Positions 36,701 to 52,394 of a stretch of 64,000 nucleotides of DNA are shown here, in pieces (positions within the stretch are counted from its first letter, which is position 1; each line of letters starts with the position of its first letter). Origin of the DNA: Antedon bifida (Eukaryota; Echinodermata; Crinoidea; Comatulida; Antedonidae); assembly GCA_963402885.1 (NCBI GenBank), contig OY727096.1, positions 15,977,820-16,041,819 on the forward strand, given 5' to 3'. The notes beneath the pieces are model-generated. The model made no database searches. It saw only the letters and a program-made list of their open reading frames with translations, and had not been told where the DNA came from. Both the position numbers and the translations under genes were made by a program.

Positions 36701-39587
36701 AAAACAATATATAAGAAAAATATGAAGGACATCTTAAACATATATTGATATTGTTTTATACCATGGAGTCATGATTTTACAAGATTAAAAAGAAAAATAA
36801 TTTTTTTAAATGGTAATTACTAATATACAGTATAAACCGCTTTGCAAAAAGTTTTACTTTACTGAATGCTAATAAAAATAAATAAAAATCCAATTCAGTT
36901 ACTGAAAAATGACAATGATGTGAGTATCAGTGGATGGATCTCAATGGAGATACAAATAATAGCAAAAAACTAAAATCAAAATAATGAAGTTAAAGATATA
37001 TTGTACCCCTGAAAAAATTTTTTTTTTTAATATGTCATTTTAATGTTACATAATTATTCACTTTGACAAAAATTTGATTGGAAAAAAAATTACCTGAAAA
37101 AAAATTAATTTAACACAAAATATAGCCAAATTGACTGGAAGTCAATGGGTTTTTGGTTGCATTTAACCATTTATTTTGTCTTTTTATATTATTTTTTTTC
37201 TACATAAGTGATTAACCTTATCAAAATTGCAAAATGGCTTATTCAAAGTATTTTTGTATTAATCTTCATTTTTCATGTTTTTGGGGGACAATACATCTGT
37301 ACAGCAAGATAGAAGACATTATACTTTGTCAGTCACTATCTTGGTTTTCCAGAAATAGGATTAAGGGGTGGGAATTAGCAAGCAATCCTCTGGGCATCTT
37401 GCTTCCTTCCTGTATTGTGTTGTTAAACATGCCGCTTAAAGCTGGCGAGATTAGGTTGTAGATTATTATAGTACTTTGTAATAGTATTGTGGAGAAACAT
37501 ACAACTGGTAGATGGGCTCATAGACTGTTCTGACGTACTAATCAAATGTGGTATACAAATAATTATGAGATTATGGGATTCAGAGTTCATTTCTTAAACA
37601 CAACATAGTGCCAGCATTCTGTACAGTAGCAGTGTGATATGCTTTATGTTCACTGTAACTTTTTAAAATTTTTTTTCATCAATTGTGATTTTATATTTTA
37701 AGATTATTTTTAATATTTGTGATTTGCAAAATCTACTATGTACACAGCATTGAGATTGTACAATGTATGCACTATGTTGAGTAAAATTACAGTCTGGCCA
37801 CCCGGAAATTAATTTTACATGCATAATTATGGCTCTTTATTTAGCATTCTAATGGAGAAATACATAGTACAATGCAATGAATACATCTAATATAGTCTAT
37901 TGTTGTATGCACATAATGCAATATTTCCATTTTAATAAAGTACACAGCAACAAAAGCAGAGAGTATGTAGGCTACAGTAATGAACGTAAGCTTAGAAACA
38001 TAGTAATGACAATGCAAATTAGATGAGAAGAAAACGCAACCTCTGCCTACAACCTTCTGAATTCACCCACTGTCAAATGTTGTTATGTTACCAACCACCA
38101 TGACGTTGACAACCAAGAACAAGAAGGATACATTATATCTAAATGGTTCAAACTCAAACATTTGACGTCATTCAGTAATCCCTCTCATATGTTAACGTCA
38201 CAACATCCAACAAGGAGAGTTATATAGTTAATGTATTGTATGTACATCAAATTTCAAATTAGACTGTAAACTGAATATTTCTATATATCATCTAAAGCCT
38301 AAACACTAGAGTTATAAAAATACACTTTAGGCAATACAAACAAGGAAAAGGAAAAATATAATGTAACACTAGATTTACTGTATATCTGCCTTAATTTACA
38401 GTACTGTATAGTATCTTCACTTGTAACCCTAAAACAACATACATTTGAATAAACACCCCAGGATGTTTATTGTTCAGGAGGGTTTTAGGGAGAGGGGAGG
38501 GGGGGGGGGGGTTATCCTTAATTTGTTTGGGTGTAACATGTATTATAAAATAAATTCTCCCTAGATACAACACAATTAATGTCAAAAGTGGTAAAATATA
38601 GTAAAAATTATATCAAAATCAAAATGATTGGTAAATTTTAGATCATGTCAATCGTGGGTGGGGTGATTCAAGGGGAGTTGGGGTCGGGGCGTTTATTCCA
38701 AATGATGAGGTGCGTTTATTTGAGGGGGACGTTTATTCAAATATATACAGTATTTCATTATTTTAAAAAATGTTGAACGTCTTGCGACAGAGCAAACTTA
38801 AATCAACTTCTCCAATCAGACTGATTATTAGCCAGAGGGAGCATAGACTTATTAAGTTTTCCTTTGCGTCATTCTCTATCAAAATAGTTTCTTTGAGAAA
38901 ATACTGTACCATTGAAAAACGAAAGTATATAATAATAAAACATTCCCCAATATATTCCAGGAGCTTTATCCTTACTGTAGGAAATCTAAGGTCATAACCC
39001 ACTATCAATATGAATTTCCTACTCATAAAAAACATGGACGGTATTTCCCTATAGTTCAGATGTTCTTATCTTTTGGTCTGTTAAATATATTTGTGTGAAA
39101 TGATTTCTGTACAGAAAAAAACAATTGATATGAGCAGCGAGTCACACCTGCTTATTATTTAAAAACTCATTTATTACATTTTTAAGCGAATTGTATATAG
39201 TATACAAACATAAAAGTATTATAGTTTATAAAACCACACCTACCTCATCTGAAGAGATTCATCATCGCTAATCAACGAGTTCCAATCATGACGAAAGTTA
39301 AACTCTTTGTTTGTTTGCCCCGTATGTCGTTTATTAATACTGATAAGTTTACGATGTCTTGGATACTTCACATAAAATGATCCGCTGACATTATTCTGCT
39401 CAAATATCATATAATCACGATTAGATCTTTCTAAAAAATATCCCATCTGTAGTCCGCTTGGCCCAGCACCCACAATGCAATACTGTCTTTGGTAAAAGTT
39501 TCTGTCACTGGTAACATCACTGGATAGTACAGTTTGAATTGTTAATGTTGTTAGCAAAATAAGAAACAATCCTTGATATAAATTCAT
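24707..39587 (-). CDS. FOXRED2: FOXRED2-like FAD-dependent oxidoreductase, copy B (10 exons, 649 aa)
   Basis: Exons in coding order: 39244-39587, 36351-36536, 30907-31158, 30364-30651, 29690-29850, 29084-29249, 27684-27808, 26637-26747, 26411-26516, 24707-24917. All junctions are GT/AG and the total is 1950 nt in frame. Eight of the ten exons have exactly the same length as in copy A; exon 1 is longer and exon 9 has one extra codon. Starts at 39587 (MNLYQ, aligned with copy A) or 39605 ([11 protein letters not shown]) both leave a signal peptide. The FAD GAGPSG and NAD(P) GRGNSA motifs are intact, as is the [14 protein letters not shown]-type C-terminal block. The protein ends GDEMRC with no KDEL-type signal. 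Introns are larger than in copy A and host a minisatellite, a reverse transcriptase relic and a foldback repeat. The expected role is that of a secretory-pathway flavoprotein of the FOXRED2/ERFAD family. Confidence 0.93.
25925..26225 (+). pseudogene. Degenerate reverse transcriptase fragment
   Basis: Read across several frameshifts, the plus strand gives GLKQGCTLP, then NELYKDFLK, then a damaged catalytic box, [13 protein letters not shown]. This is the order of the QG and (F/Y)ADD motifs of a LINE reverse transcriptase. The catalytic box is mutated and stops interrupt all frames. It is an old relic in the last intron of FOXRED2-like copy B, in antisense orientation. Confidence 0.65.
26880..26985 (+). 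repeat. Retroposon 3'-tail-like fragment
   Basis: 'cgaatttcccagtttgggat' followed by 'aataaagttttattgaattg' resembles the common 3' end of many retroposed elements in animals (a CCC..GGG mini-hairpin followed by an AATAAA-type signal). No coding part is attached. Confidence 0.35.
28560..28830. other. CpG-richer intronic patch in copy B intron 6
   Basis: Contains 'cacggcgcggcacacgtgag', an ATTGG-box complement (aaccaatcaaagg) and a short T-rich flank, unlike the surrounding AT-rich intron. It could be an intronic regulatory element or part of an inserted repeat. No open frame is present. Confidence 0.2.
30741..30838. repeat. 20-bp minisatellite, five units
   Basis: Five perfect or near-perfect head-to-tail copies of TATGCATGGGTGGGGTCAGG. 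The array lies inside the 255-bp intron between copy B exons 3 and 4, so it makes up about 40% of that intron. Copy A lacks it. Confidence 0.97.
32105..32250. repeat. Dispersed repeat, copy 1
   Basis: The segment 'tgtatctccattgagatcca' with its neighbours recurs in inverted orientation at 36905-36985 ('tggatctcaatggagataca'). Upstream, 'cactgataaagggctagtgttgcccgaaagct' resembles the 3' region of retroelements, but no coding part is seen. Confidence 0.6.
32868..35755. mobile_element. 2.9-kb imperfect foldback (long inverted repeat)
   Basis: The outer left arm (32868-33290) is the reverse complement of the outer right arm (about 35330-35755), including 'aaaatggccgccaatggcg' against 'cgccattggcggccatttt'. 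The inner arms (about 33840-34290 and 34925-35290) also pair, for example around 'catgtgctgatgccgtgg'. The left arm has about 550 extra bases (33290-33837). The arms meet near 34.6 kb, where 'agtgctcccccat' also has a partner. It may have inserted into an AGCTCTGTCTA-family MITE, because MITE-like ends flank it at about 32813 and 35800-35880. It lies in intron 2 of FOXRED2-like copy B. Confidence 0.8.
36905..36985. repeat. Dispersed repeat, copy 2 (inverted relative to 32.2 kb)
   Basis: Carries 'gtatcagtggatggatctcaatggagatac', the reverse complement of 32165-32245 with scattered differences. It directly abuts the TTAA-type MITE beginning at 36990. Confidence 0.6.
36990..37306. mobile_element. 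MITE, TTAA-type family (member 2)
   Basis: The left end is TTAAAGATATATTGTACCC and the right end is GGGGGACAATACATCT, imperfect inverted repeats of the TTAA-flanked family at 51041 and 63261. The right TTAA is lost. The interior matches 840-1090. It carries the palindrome TTGACTggAAGTCAA at about 37131. Confidence 0.75.
37310..39240. other. Rest of copy B intron 1
   Basis: AT-rich intron DNA with no supported exon. A poly-G/C tract lies at about 38495-38515. No further repeats with clear borders were recognised. Confidence 0.5.
39244..39587 (-). CDS. FOXRED2: FOXRED2-like copy B, coding exon 1
   Basis: Encodes the signal peptide ([20 protein letters not shown]), a seven-residue-longer linker than copy A ([14 protein letters not shown]), and the same [17 protein letters not shown] fold. 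From YCIVGAG onward the protein is identical to copy A. The donor ATGAG|GTAGGT lies at 39244/39243. Confidence 0.9.
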
Positions 39588-39611
39588 CTTGAAAATCTTG
39601 TTCATATACAA

Positions 39612-42291
39612 CTGATCATATTAATAAATTTAAATGGTTTGTTGGAAAATGTACACAGCAAACACAGTAGTTGATAATATGCACAAGGGGTGATTTACTG
39701 TTAGCCTTTCAGACCAGATACACTCTTTGTCCAAAAATTATCATGTTAGCTCCACCTTTTTTACAACCAAGCATCGGTATTGGTCGATTTCATACATAGA
39801 TCTTTAACGTTTTATCAGATTAATGTCTTATTGGCAATTAGTTAATTGACGAAGGTATTTTGTGATTGTCACAATAAAATCGTTGTCACTTGTCACTTGA
39901 TAGAATGTGGTAAACTGCAACCTACATCTGTAATAAATTAAATAAATTGATAGTTTTGTTTAAAAAGCTGATTTTACACGTAGGAAGATTACCTCAAAAC
40001 GCATTCTGATGGACAGTTTTTAACAGCCTTAGGTGTCCAGTACTGTATTTGGGCGAGAGTAGACAGCTGAAAATCAGAAAGCTGAATTTGTCACAGTACT
40101 GTCTATTTTACTGTTCTAATAATATAACTAGTCAGTTAAAATTGAGTAGCGAATGAACTACTCTAGTAAACAGATTACATTACACACTATTATAGATACT
40201 GTTATCATAAACCGTAGCAGGTTACATGCAGTGAAGTAAGTAACTCTCTGCATTAAATGGTTGTTAGGAGTTGATATGCTGCTGTTGATTCACTGTTTAA
40301 CATCAACAAAATGAACCATGTTGACTTGATTAAACAATTACAATTTTAACATAATAAATAATTAGATTTTTACAAAATATAATTCGAAGCTTCTTCAACA
40401 TGATTATAACTTTTAAGAATTATTGTAAAAAATTGAAATCCTTTTTTTTACATTGGAAATTGATTGTTAAAATTAAAATCAATGTTGCAAATTCAATAAT
40501 GTATTCGCTTAGTTTAATTAAAAGAAAACTGTGATACGGTACAAAAATGATAAAGTTTAGGTCTTTTGGCAATTTCAAAATGAGAATTGCTAAAATTGAA
40601 AATGTTATATTTAAGTTTATCACAGGTTATACTAGTACAGTTACTAGAAAATGCTTTTGTCACATTCTTTCGAACCTACTGTACAAGTTGCAATACACTA
40701 AGTAACCAATAACTCTGGCTGCAACATGTTCCCTTCTCTTAGTGTTACAGTATTTGTCTTGGGTTTATCAGCAGTCAGTCAAAATAAATGGCTATTGAAG
40801 TGTTTTGTAATTTTTATTATAGGCAGATGCTGCAAGTTTTTTTCAAAACATTTCATTCCCATTTCCATGCATATTTTCCCCATGTGGAGCCAATGTACTA
40901 GTCTGCGCTCCAGACGGAGTTTTGTCTTAATATTAGTAAAAATATAAATATGTTTGCACATATGGCGTTTCATACGTGTATTACTTGAGTTTGGATACTC
41001 CGTCTGGGGAAACACGCACAAGTCACATGGTTTGACACCAAGAATTCTTGGTGCATACGATTATCCAGTTGACTAGTTTTAGCCGCATGCCATTGGCTAC
41101 TCACTCGTACGCAGTTTTAATATTTCATATTTCAGAATTTCAAAGACTCAACAACTAAGATGATGCACATGCGCTATGTTACGTTTAGACAATGTGTACT
41201 TGGGTACATTGATGAAAGTTTCTGAAGGCTAGAAATGATTTTATATGCCTAGTAGTAGTCTGGTAAACATTTAATGGGATTTTTCCCAAGAACATGAAAA
41301 CTCGTCTTGATATGATAGGCTATACTAGCTTCTCCGCAAATCAAACATTGAATGGATCATTTATTATGCGGAGATAATTTGATGTAATTCCCACCCAGAC
41401 CCTGTCCTGTGTGGTTGTGTAGCCCTGTTGTGTGCCGGTGGTGGTATGAGGCCTACCTTATTGGCGTTTTATTTGGCAGGTCATACGTACGAGTTGAGTA
41501 GGCCTACGAAGGAGGCCTAGGCCAGGACTAAACAATTAATAAACAAAACAACTTGGCAACACGATTTTATATTTCAACAGTTGTTCAGTCTCGATCGTAC
41601 ATTCAGCATTGTAGTACTCGATCTTTTTCATTTTGAAACAAAATGATCATTGGTTGATTCGAAATCCATATTTATATACCGCCCGCCCCATATAGCCAAA
41701 TACGGTATGATCATAACCTACGTCATTCTTATCGGATGTTTGCGGTCTGCAAATCGATTTCTATACGTGTTTCACAAGTCTGTATTTTCAGACAAAAATC
41801 GCGGTCGAAATAAAAACAAATAAATAAAAAAAAGACAATAAATACAGACTTGGGGCAAGTCTACCAATGTACCTGTATGTAAAAGGTTATATTTCCTGGG
41901 AATTTCCCAGCCAGTGGATTCAATAATGCCATTTGACAGTCAGCTATGTTCACCCACTGAGCTTTCCTTACTACACTGTGTAGATACTACTATTATTACT
42001 ACTACACTGCTCTGGTTAGGCCTAGCTAGAGGCTAGTCCTATCTAGGCCTAGCTAACCCACTACTTACTTAGCCTAGCTAGTTAAGTAACTTACTACACT
42101 ATGTCTATGACTATAACTAACTTGTAAGTTGGCTGGTTGGGTTGAGAGGGTCTGTAGCCTCCTTCTCTACAGTATAGTAGGTAGTCTAGCTAGCCTACAT
42201 AGACTAGTAAACTACTATACTAGGCCTAGTGTTGCATCCAATGATGGGGAAAAGCGCTTTAGCCTAATCGAACACTAAGTAGAGTACTTAC
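39612..42291. other. Probable 5' UTR intron of copy B
   Basis: No coding exon is supported. The region runs between a likely acceptor just upstream of the copy B start (GATCAG at about 39612) and a strong minus-strand donor at 42291. It includes a CTAG/AGGCCTA-rich stretch at about 41995-42235. Confidence 0.35.
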
Positions 42292-42420
42292 CTCCCAAAA
42301 ATGTTTACTATCGATGATGATGATGATAAGCAAGCTTCAGCATCAGCAGTGTTTTGATCAAAACTCAACGCTTGAATGAGTCGAGAGTGGAAGAGAGCGT
42401 TGACTGCCGATGGGGGCGAG
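42292..42420 (-). other. Likely non-coding first exon of FOXRED2-like copy B
   Basis: On the minus strand, GGGAG|GTAAGTACT (42292/42291) is a near-perfect donor, and no upstream frame is open through it. Splicing to an acceptor near 39612 would place the copy B ATG a few bases into the next exon. The exon carries a short upstream frame, ATG CTG AAG ... CGA TAG (11 codons, including four His from an ATC repeat). The upstream limit shown is a guess, because the transcription start is not visible. Confidence 0.35.
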
Positions 42421-43108
42421 ATTATCAATATTATTGTGGGACGCAAAGATCTCAACTTTCGAATCCAAACTCAATTTACTGGACATATCTTTTAGCTGAA
42501 CCAAAATAACGTAGTTCCAGTATTTTGCCGTTTGTTTACTATGTACTTAAAAATATTTTAAATAATTAAATTTCAAGACATTCGATGAGTTTTTCCCAAA
42601 GTCACTTTACTGTCGCAAAAAAATATGTATCCATAATATTAATAATAATAATAAGACGAAACAATTAGTCAGTCGATGGAAGATAATTGAAACAAAATAT
42701 TTAGTAGACCAACTACAATCTATGCTACATTGTTAATGCGAAATATGTAAATATGTCCTCGAAATGCAGTCGTTGTCATAATTGCGGTTCTGTATGTTTA
42801 TAGTTTTAATTAATTATACATAAAGTATTGCTATATTTTCACCCTTATTTCTTCCTCCATGATTGATGGTAGCCTATTATAAATGTTTGTCTCTGGTGGG
42901 TGTTTATCACGTGGTTGAATCAATTGTTCTGTGCGAACAAGTGAAATGTTTAAAACCACGGCCAACAAACCACATTCATTATAGGCCTACCCATAATTGA
43001 TGAGAAATCGTTGCTTGTCTTCTACAAAGAATAAACTATAACTGATACATTCTGAGTATATATAGTTAATCATTATTACTTGGTCGATCGCCGTTCATGA
43101 TTATCGTT

Positions 43109-43114
43109 TTTATT
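43109..43114 (-). terminator. Poly(A) signal of the first receptor gene
   Basis: AATAAA on the minus strand, about 50 nt downstream of the stop codon at 43164-43166, followed by T-rich and G/T-containing sequence. Confidence 0.55.
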
Positions 43115-43163
43115 TTTCTTTATATATTATTACATTCCGCGCGCGCATCAATTTATACTCAAA

Positions 43164-48820
<5,657 letters not shown>

Positions 48821-48959
48821 TTTGATCAGTTTTCTATAAAGAAATAAAACAGTTTGAAAATATAATTTAAATGTACTTCTTGTCACAAGGATATCATACC
48901 TATTATATTTTAGAATAAGAATTATAAAAAAAATTATGTATGATATTATAATCAAAATG

Positions 48960-50090
48960 TACTACCGTATGCTTACTACACAGATCATGGACTGTCTAGC
49001 CCCGAGCAGTTTGGATTACTCCCATCTCCCCACCCAATTAACAATTTGATTCTGCAAAATACTTACGTTTGTCAAAATTGTACTTGCAAAGTGAATTCTG
49101 ATGTTTAAATAAAGGTTTAATGGAAAATGGTTTGATACAATAAGTTTGTTAACAAAGGGGTTTCGTTTTTATTTACAGTATTCATCAGAGGTACAATACC
49201 GCACTTGGCACAGAATATAGATCCCGTATACTTCCTCGAGTAGGCCTATTGGTTGAATATGAAATTTACGTCATATTTTAAATTTAGTACCGTCGCCAAC
49301 AAAATATTTAATGCTTTGTTGAAAGTTGTGTTCGCCATTTTACGGTTCATTATCTTTCAATAGGTGTTCGAAGTTGTTATAGGTACAGGGATTTTTTTGT
49401 AATTTGTTGTCTTACCACGACCTATTTTAAAGATGATAACAATAAAGACATAAGATAATAAGATTTGTTCAGCGGATATATCCGAAACTTATCCGTAAAC
49501 CTAAAAACTATTATAATTTTGACCAAAACTCACATAACTGCATTTTCGTTTACCTGCAAAATTTGACGAATGAGACTTTAAAATGTTGAGACGTCTAAAG
49601 TATGTAGATATTTGTAAAGCTAAAATTTCACATTGCTCTTTGAGTATTAAATTCAAAGTTTCCATTTCGTTGTAAAGTTTAAACGTGAATTTTAGATTAT
49701 TAAATCATCGAAACTGAGTTGTTTACACGGTCTTATTGTTACACAGAAGAACCTAATATGCTATAAAAAATTGTCATTTTATATAATCACGGCTAAAAAG
49801 ATTCTCATAAAGTACAGCGTTGTTGTCTATAAAGGTCATCTTCCATATTCCTAACAATATCATAAATTTAAACAAATAATGCTTAGTCAGCGTTGTATTG
49901 TAACTTTTGTGCGCCAAAATAATTATTGCTTACAATACTTTTCACGCTTCTGTTAAGATGTGTGTATTAAATTTCTGAAAAAATAATATATGTTTCCTGG
50001 TATATTCAAAGTTAGTATAGTGCTTATTTTGTTTTTTAAGTGTCCTGTTGTTAATGTAGCATTCTGTATATTCCTCCTAAATGTTTATTT
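48960..50090. other. Upstream region of the first receptor gene
   Basis: AT-rich, with no exon recognised. The promoter of the first receptor should lie within it, probably near 48.8-49.3 kb, but no core element can be assigned. Confidence 0.45.
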
Positions 50091-50094
50091 GGTG

Positions 50095-50370
50095 TGAGAG
50101 CGTGTGGCGCAGTGTGTTGGACGTTCGACTGATCGTGAGATCGAGGTTCGAATCCAGCTCTCGCCGCATTGCTTGTATCCTTAGGCAAGATACTAAATGG
50201 GTACCCGGTTAGATCAAGACACAACTTTGCGCTGATTACTAGCTGCATTATGGGAGTATATTTCCATACGTGTTTGATCAAAAAAAATGACTGGGGTAAT
50301 AATGTTCAGCGCATTGAGAGCTTGCTTATATGCGCTATATAAGAATGAACTATTATTATTATTATTATTT
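50095..50370 (+). mobile_element. tRNA-derived SINE with LINE-shared tail
   Basis: The head (50097-50168) resembles a tRNA: box A TGGCGCAGTGTGTTGG, box B GGTTCGAATCC, and GAGAGC/GCTCTC acceptor-stem pairing. A unique body follows. The 3' part, 'cagcgcattgagagcttgc', then 'atgcgctatataagaatgaac' and (TAT)n, closely matches the 3' end of the LINE at 55.6 kb. This is the structure of a SINE mobilised through a partner LINE's tail. Confidence 0.88.
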
Positions 50371-51040
50371 GAAAACAGCAGGATCATTCAACCGATCAAG
50401 GCGCCATTTTGTGAATTCACCTTATCAGATACACATACACTTGGTAATTAAATGGTCAACTTTTGAGAATACGAAAACACGGTACCGGTACACATGTCGT
50501 GTGTGCGTCAACATTTGCCCAAAATCAATTTATAATCAAATTAGAGCATGTTTCAGGAAATCTAAATAAAAGATTTGAATTTTCATAGTTTGCCATAATT
50601 CATAATTGCCATATATCCTTCATCGATTTTCACCCACAATATAACATTGTTGCTGCTTACACAAGTTAAAGTTTGATAAACTGTGATGGCACTATTATCC
50701 GCTATGCTTGATTTAATAAGATTTTTTAAAGGGCTATAGTATTCAATTAATCCAGGGAAGAGTGTAATTTCACTCTTTACTTCTCTGATTAATCTTGCCT
50801 TCTCAGCAATTGGTGTGATATTGGTTGGTTTATACAAATTCATTTTAGGCATTGTTAATTGTATTATTGATTGTATTGTTGATTCAATGAGATTAAGATA
50901 TAAATGTACTGATGCTTTACTTTAGCTTTCCGCCAGTCTATTATACACTAAAATTGTATAGAGTATGACGTTACGTCAGTGGCACAGTTTATTGTATTTA
51001 TTTTATTTACTCAAAAAAGGCAATCAACCACTGCCTTTCT

Positions 51041-51551
51041 TTAAAGATGTATTGTTCTTTGAAACACAAAAAATGAAGGTCAAAATATTCTAAATTTGCC
51101 ATGTCAAAGTAATATTAAAGTTATGCACTTTAAGTCGAAAATTCGAGCCAAAAACAGCAAGTTTACGTAATTAACAGGTAAATTAATTTGATTACATTTC
51201 GTCTGGAAAATCGTCACGAGCGAAAGTAAACAAAGATTTAAACCACAAGTATGCATTATGCATGATGCTAATTAGGATTGTTTACAACTCGTCATGGTTG
51301 AGAAGGTGTTCACACAGATCGCGAGGAGTTTTAGTTGCACTATGAGATATGTTTTGATCGAAAACTTTGACTGGAAGTCAAAGTTATTTTTTGAACAAAA
51401 AAACCTCTGTATTTCAGTTAAATGATTTTTTTTTCGACCAATTTTTGGTGAAAGTTAATAACTATTATGATACTTCAAAATGACTCACTTTTTTTCGAAA
51501 TATTTTTTTTTTATTTTTTTAGAATTAGTCAAAGGGACAATACATCTTTAA
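51041..51551. mobile_element. MITE, TTAA-type family (member 3)
   Basis: Inverted ends TTAAAGATGTATTGTTCTTT and AAAGGGACAATACATCTTTAA, each containing TTAA at the border. The interior aligns in reverse orientation with 63261-63779. An internal palindrome TTTGACTGGAAGTCAAA lies at about 51367-51383. There is no transposase. The TTAA flanks suggest piggyBac-like mobilisation, which is an inference. Confidence 0.85.
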
Positions 51552-52249
51552 ATTCTGCAATGATTTCATGCTATCATACGTTAATTGTTAAAACATCTGA
51601 ATCTTCTTATATTGACAAATTTATTGTACAAATATATGACAAATACATGAAAAACAGAGCACAGGAAAATGTAAAGTTAATGTCGTAATCTATTATTCCA
51701 CATGTACTTATCAACACAACATTTTGTCCGAGTATTCTGTAAATTTGAGTTTTCATCATACATAAAAAAACATAATTAAATCTTAAACTAAACAAATCAT
51801 CTAAAACTTTAACATAATAAACAATACAAAAGAAAACCACTATAATGAAAAATATAAACATTAATTAGCAGCAACATTAAAAATTAACTTTTTAAATCCT
51901 AATTTTTTTTATATGATGCTTTAATATCTATCTTATAACTAAGATACATGTTAGAGTTTCTCTGCCCTACTTCCACTAATAGTAATTATAAACATTTCCC
52001 ATAAAATTCCAAGTTTATATTTTACCTTCGCATATTCCATCCTTCTATTTGTCAAGAGTTTTACAATAATATTTTGAAAAATGTGGTATATTTTCTATTT
52101 CACCACTCTTTATAAATAAAGTGGCTGGATACATACATACATTTCTTTATTAATTGTATGTGTTTAGTATATTACTCTTCTGCTGCGTGACGTAGTGTGA
52201 TGTGTTATTATCAAGATTCAACTGACAAACATTATGCCTGAAATATTCG

Positions 52250-52255
52250 TTTATT
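52250..52255 (-). terminator. Candidate poly(A) signal of the second receptor gene
   Basis: AATAAA on the minus strand, about 140 nt downstream of the stop codon at 52395-52397. Confidence 0.4.
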
Positions 52256-52394
52256 AAATTATGTTCTTTTCTTTCTTATCAGTATCCAGAATATGTTGAT
52301 GACTACGGCATATTATCATAATAAATGGCGATTCATTACATATTTTGATCACAGATTATTAGCATTTCCGTTTATGCAATCCGTCTTTCATTAA

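Noticed and set aside
50097-50168. A tRNA gene
   Set aside because: Box A and box B are good, but the anticodon stem pairs poorly and the sequence continues into a SINE body with a LINE-like tail. It is the head of a SINE.
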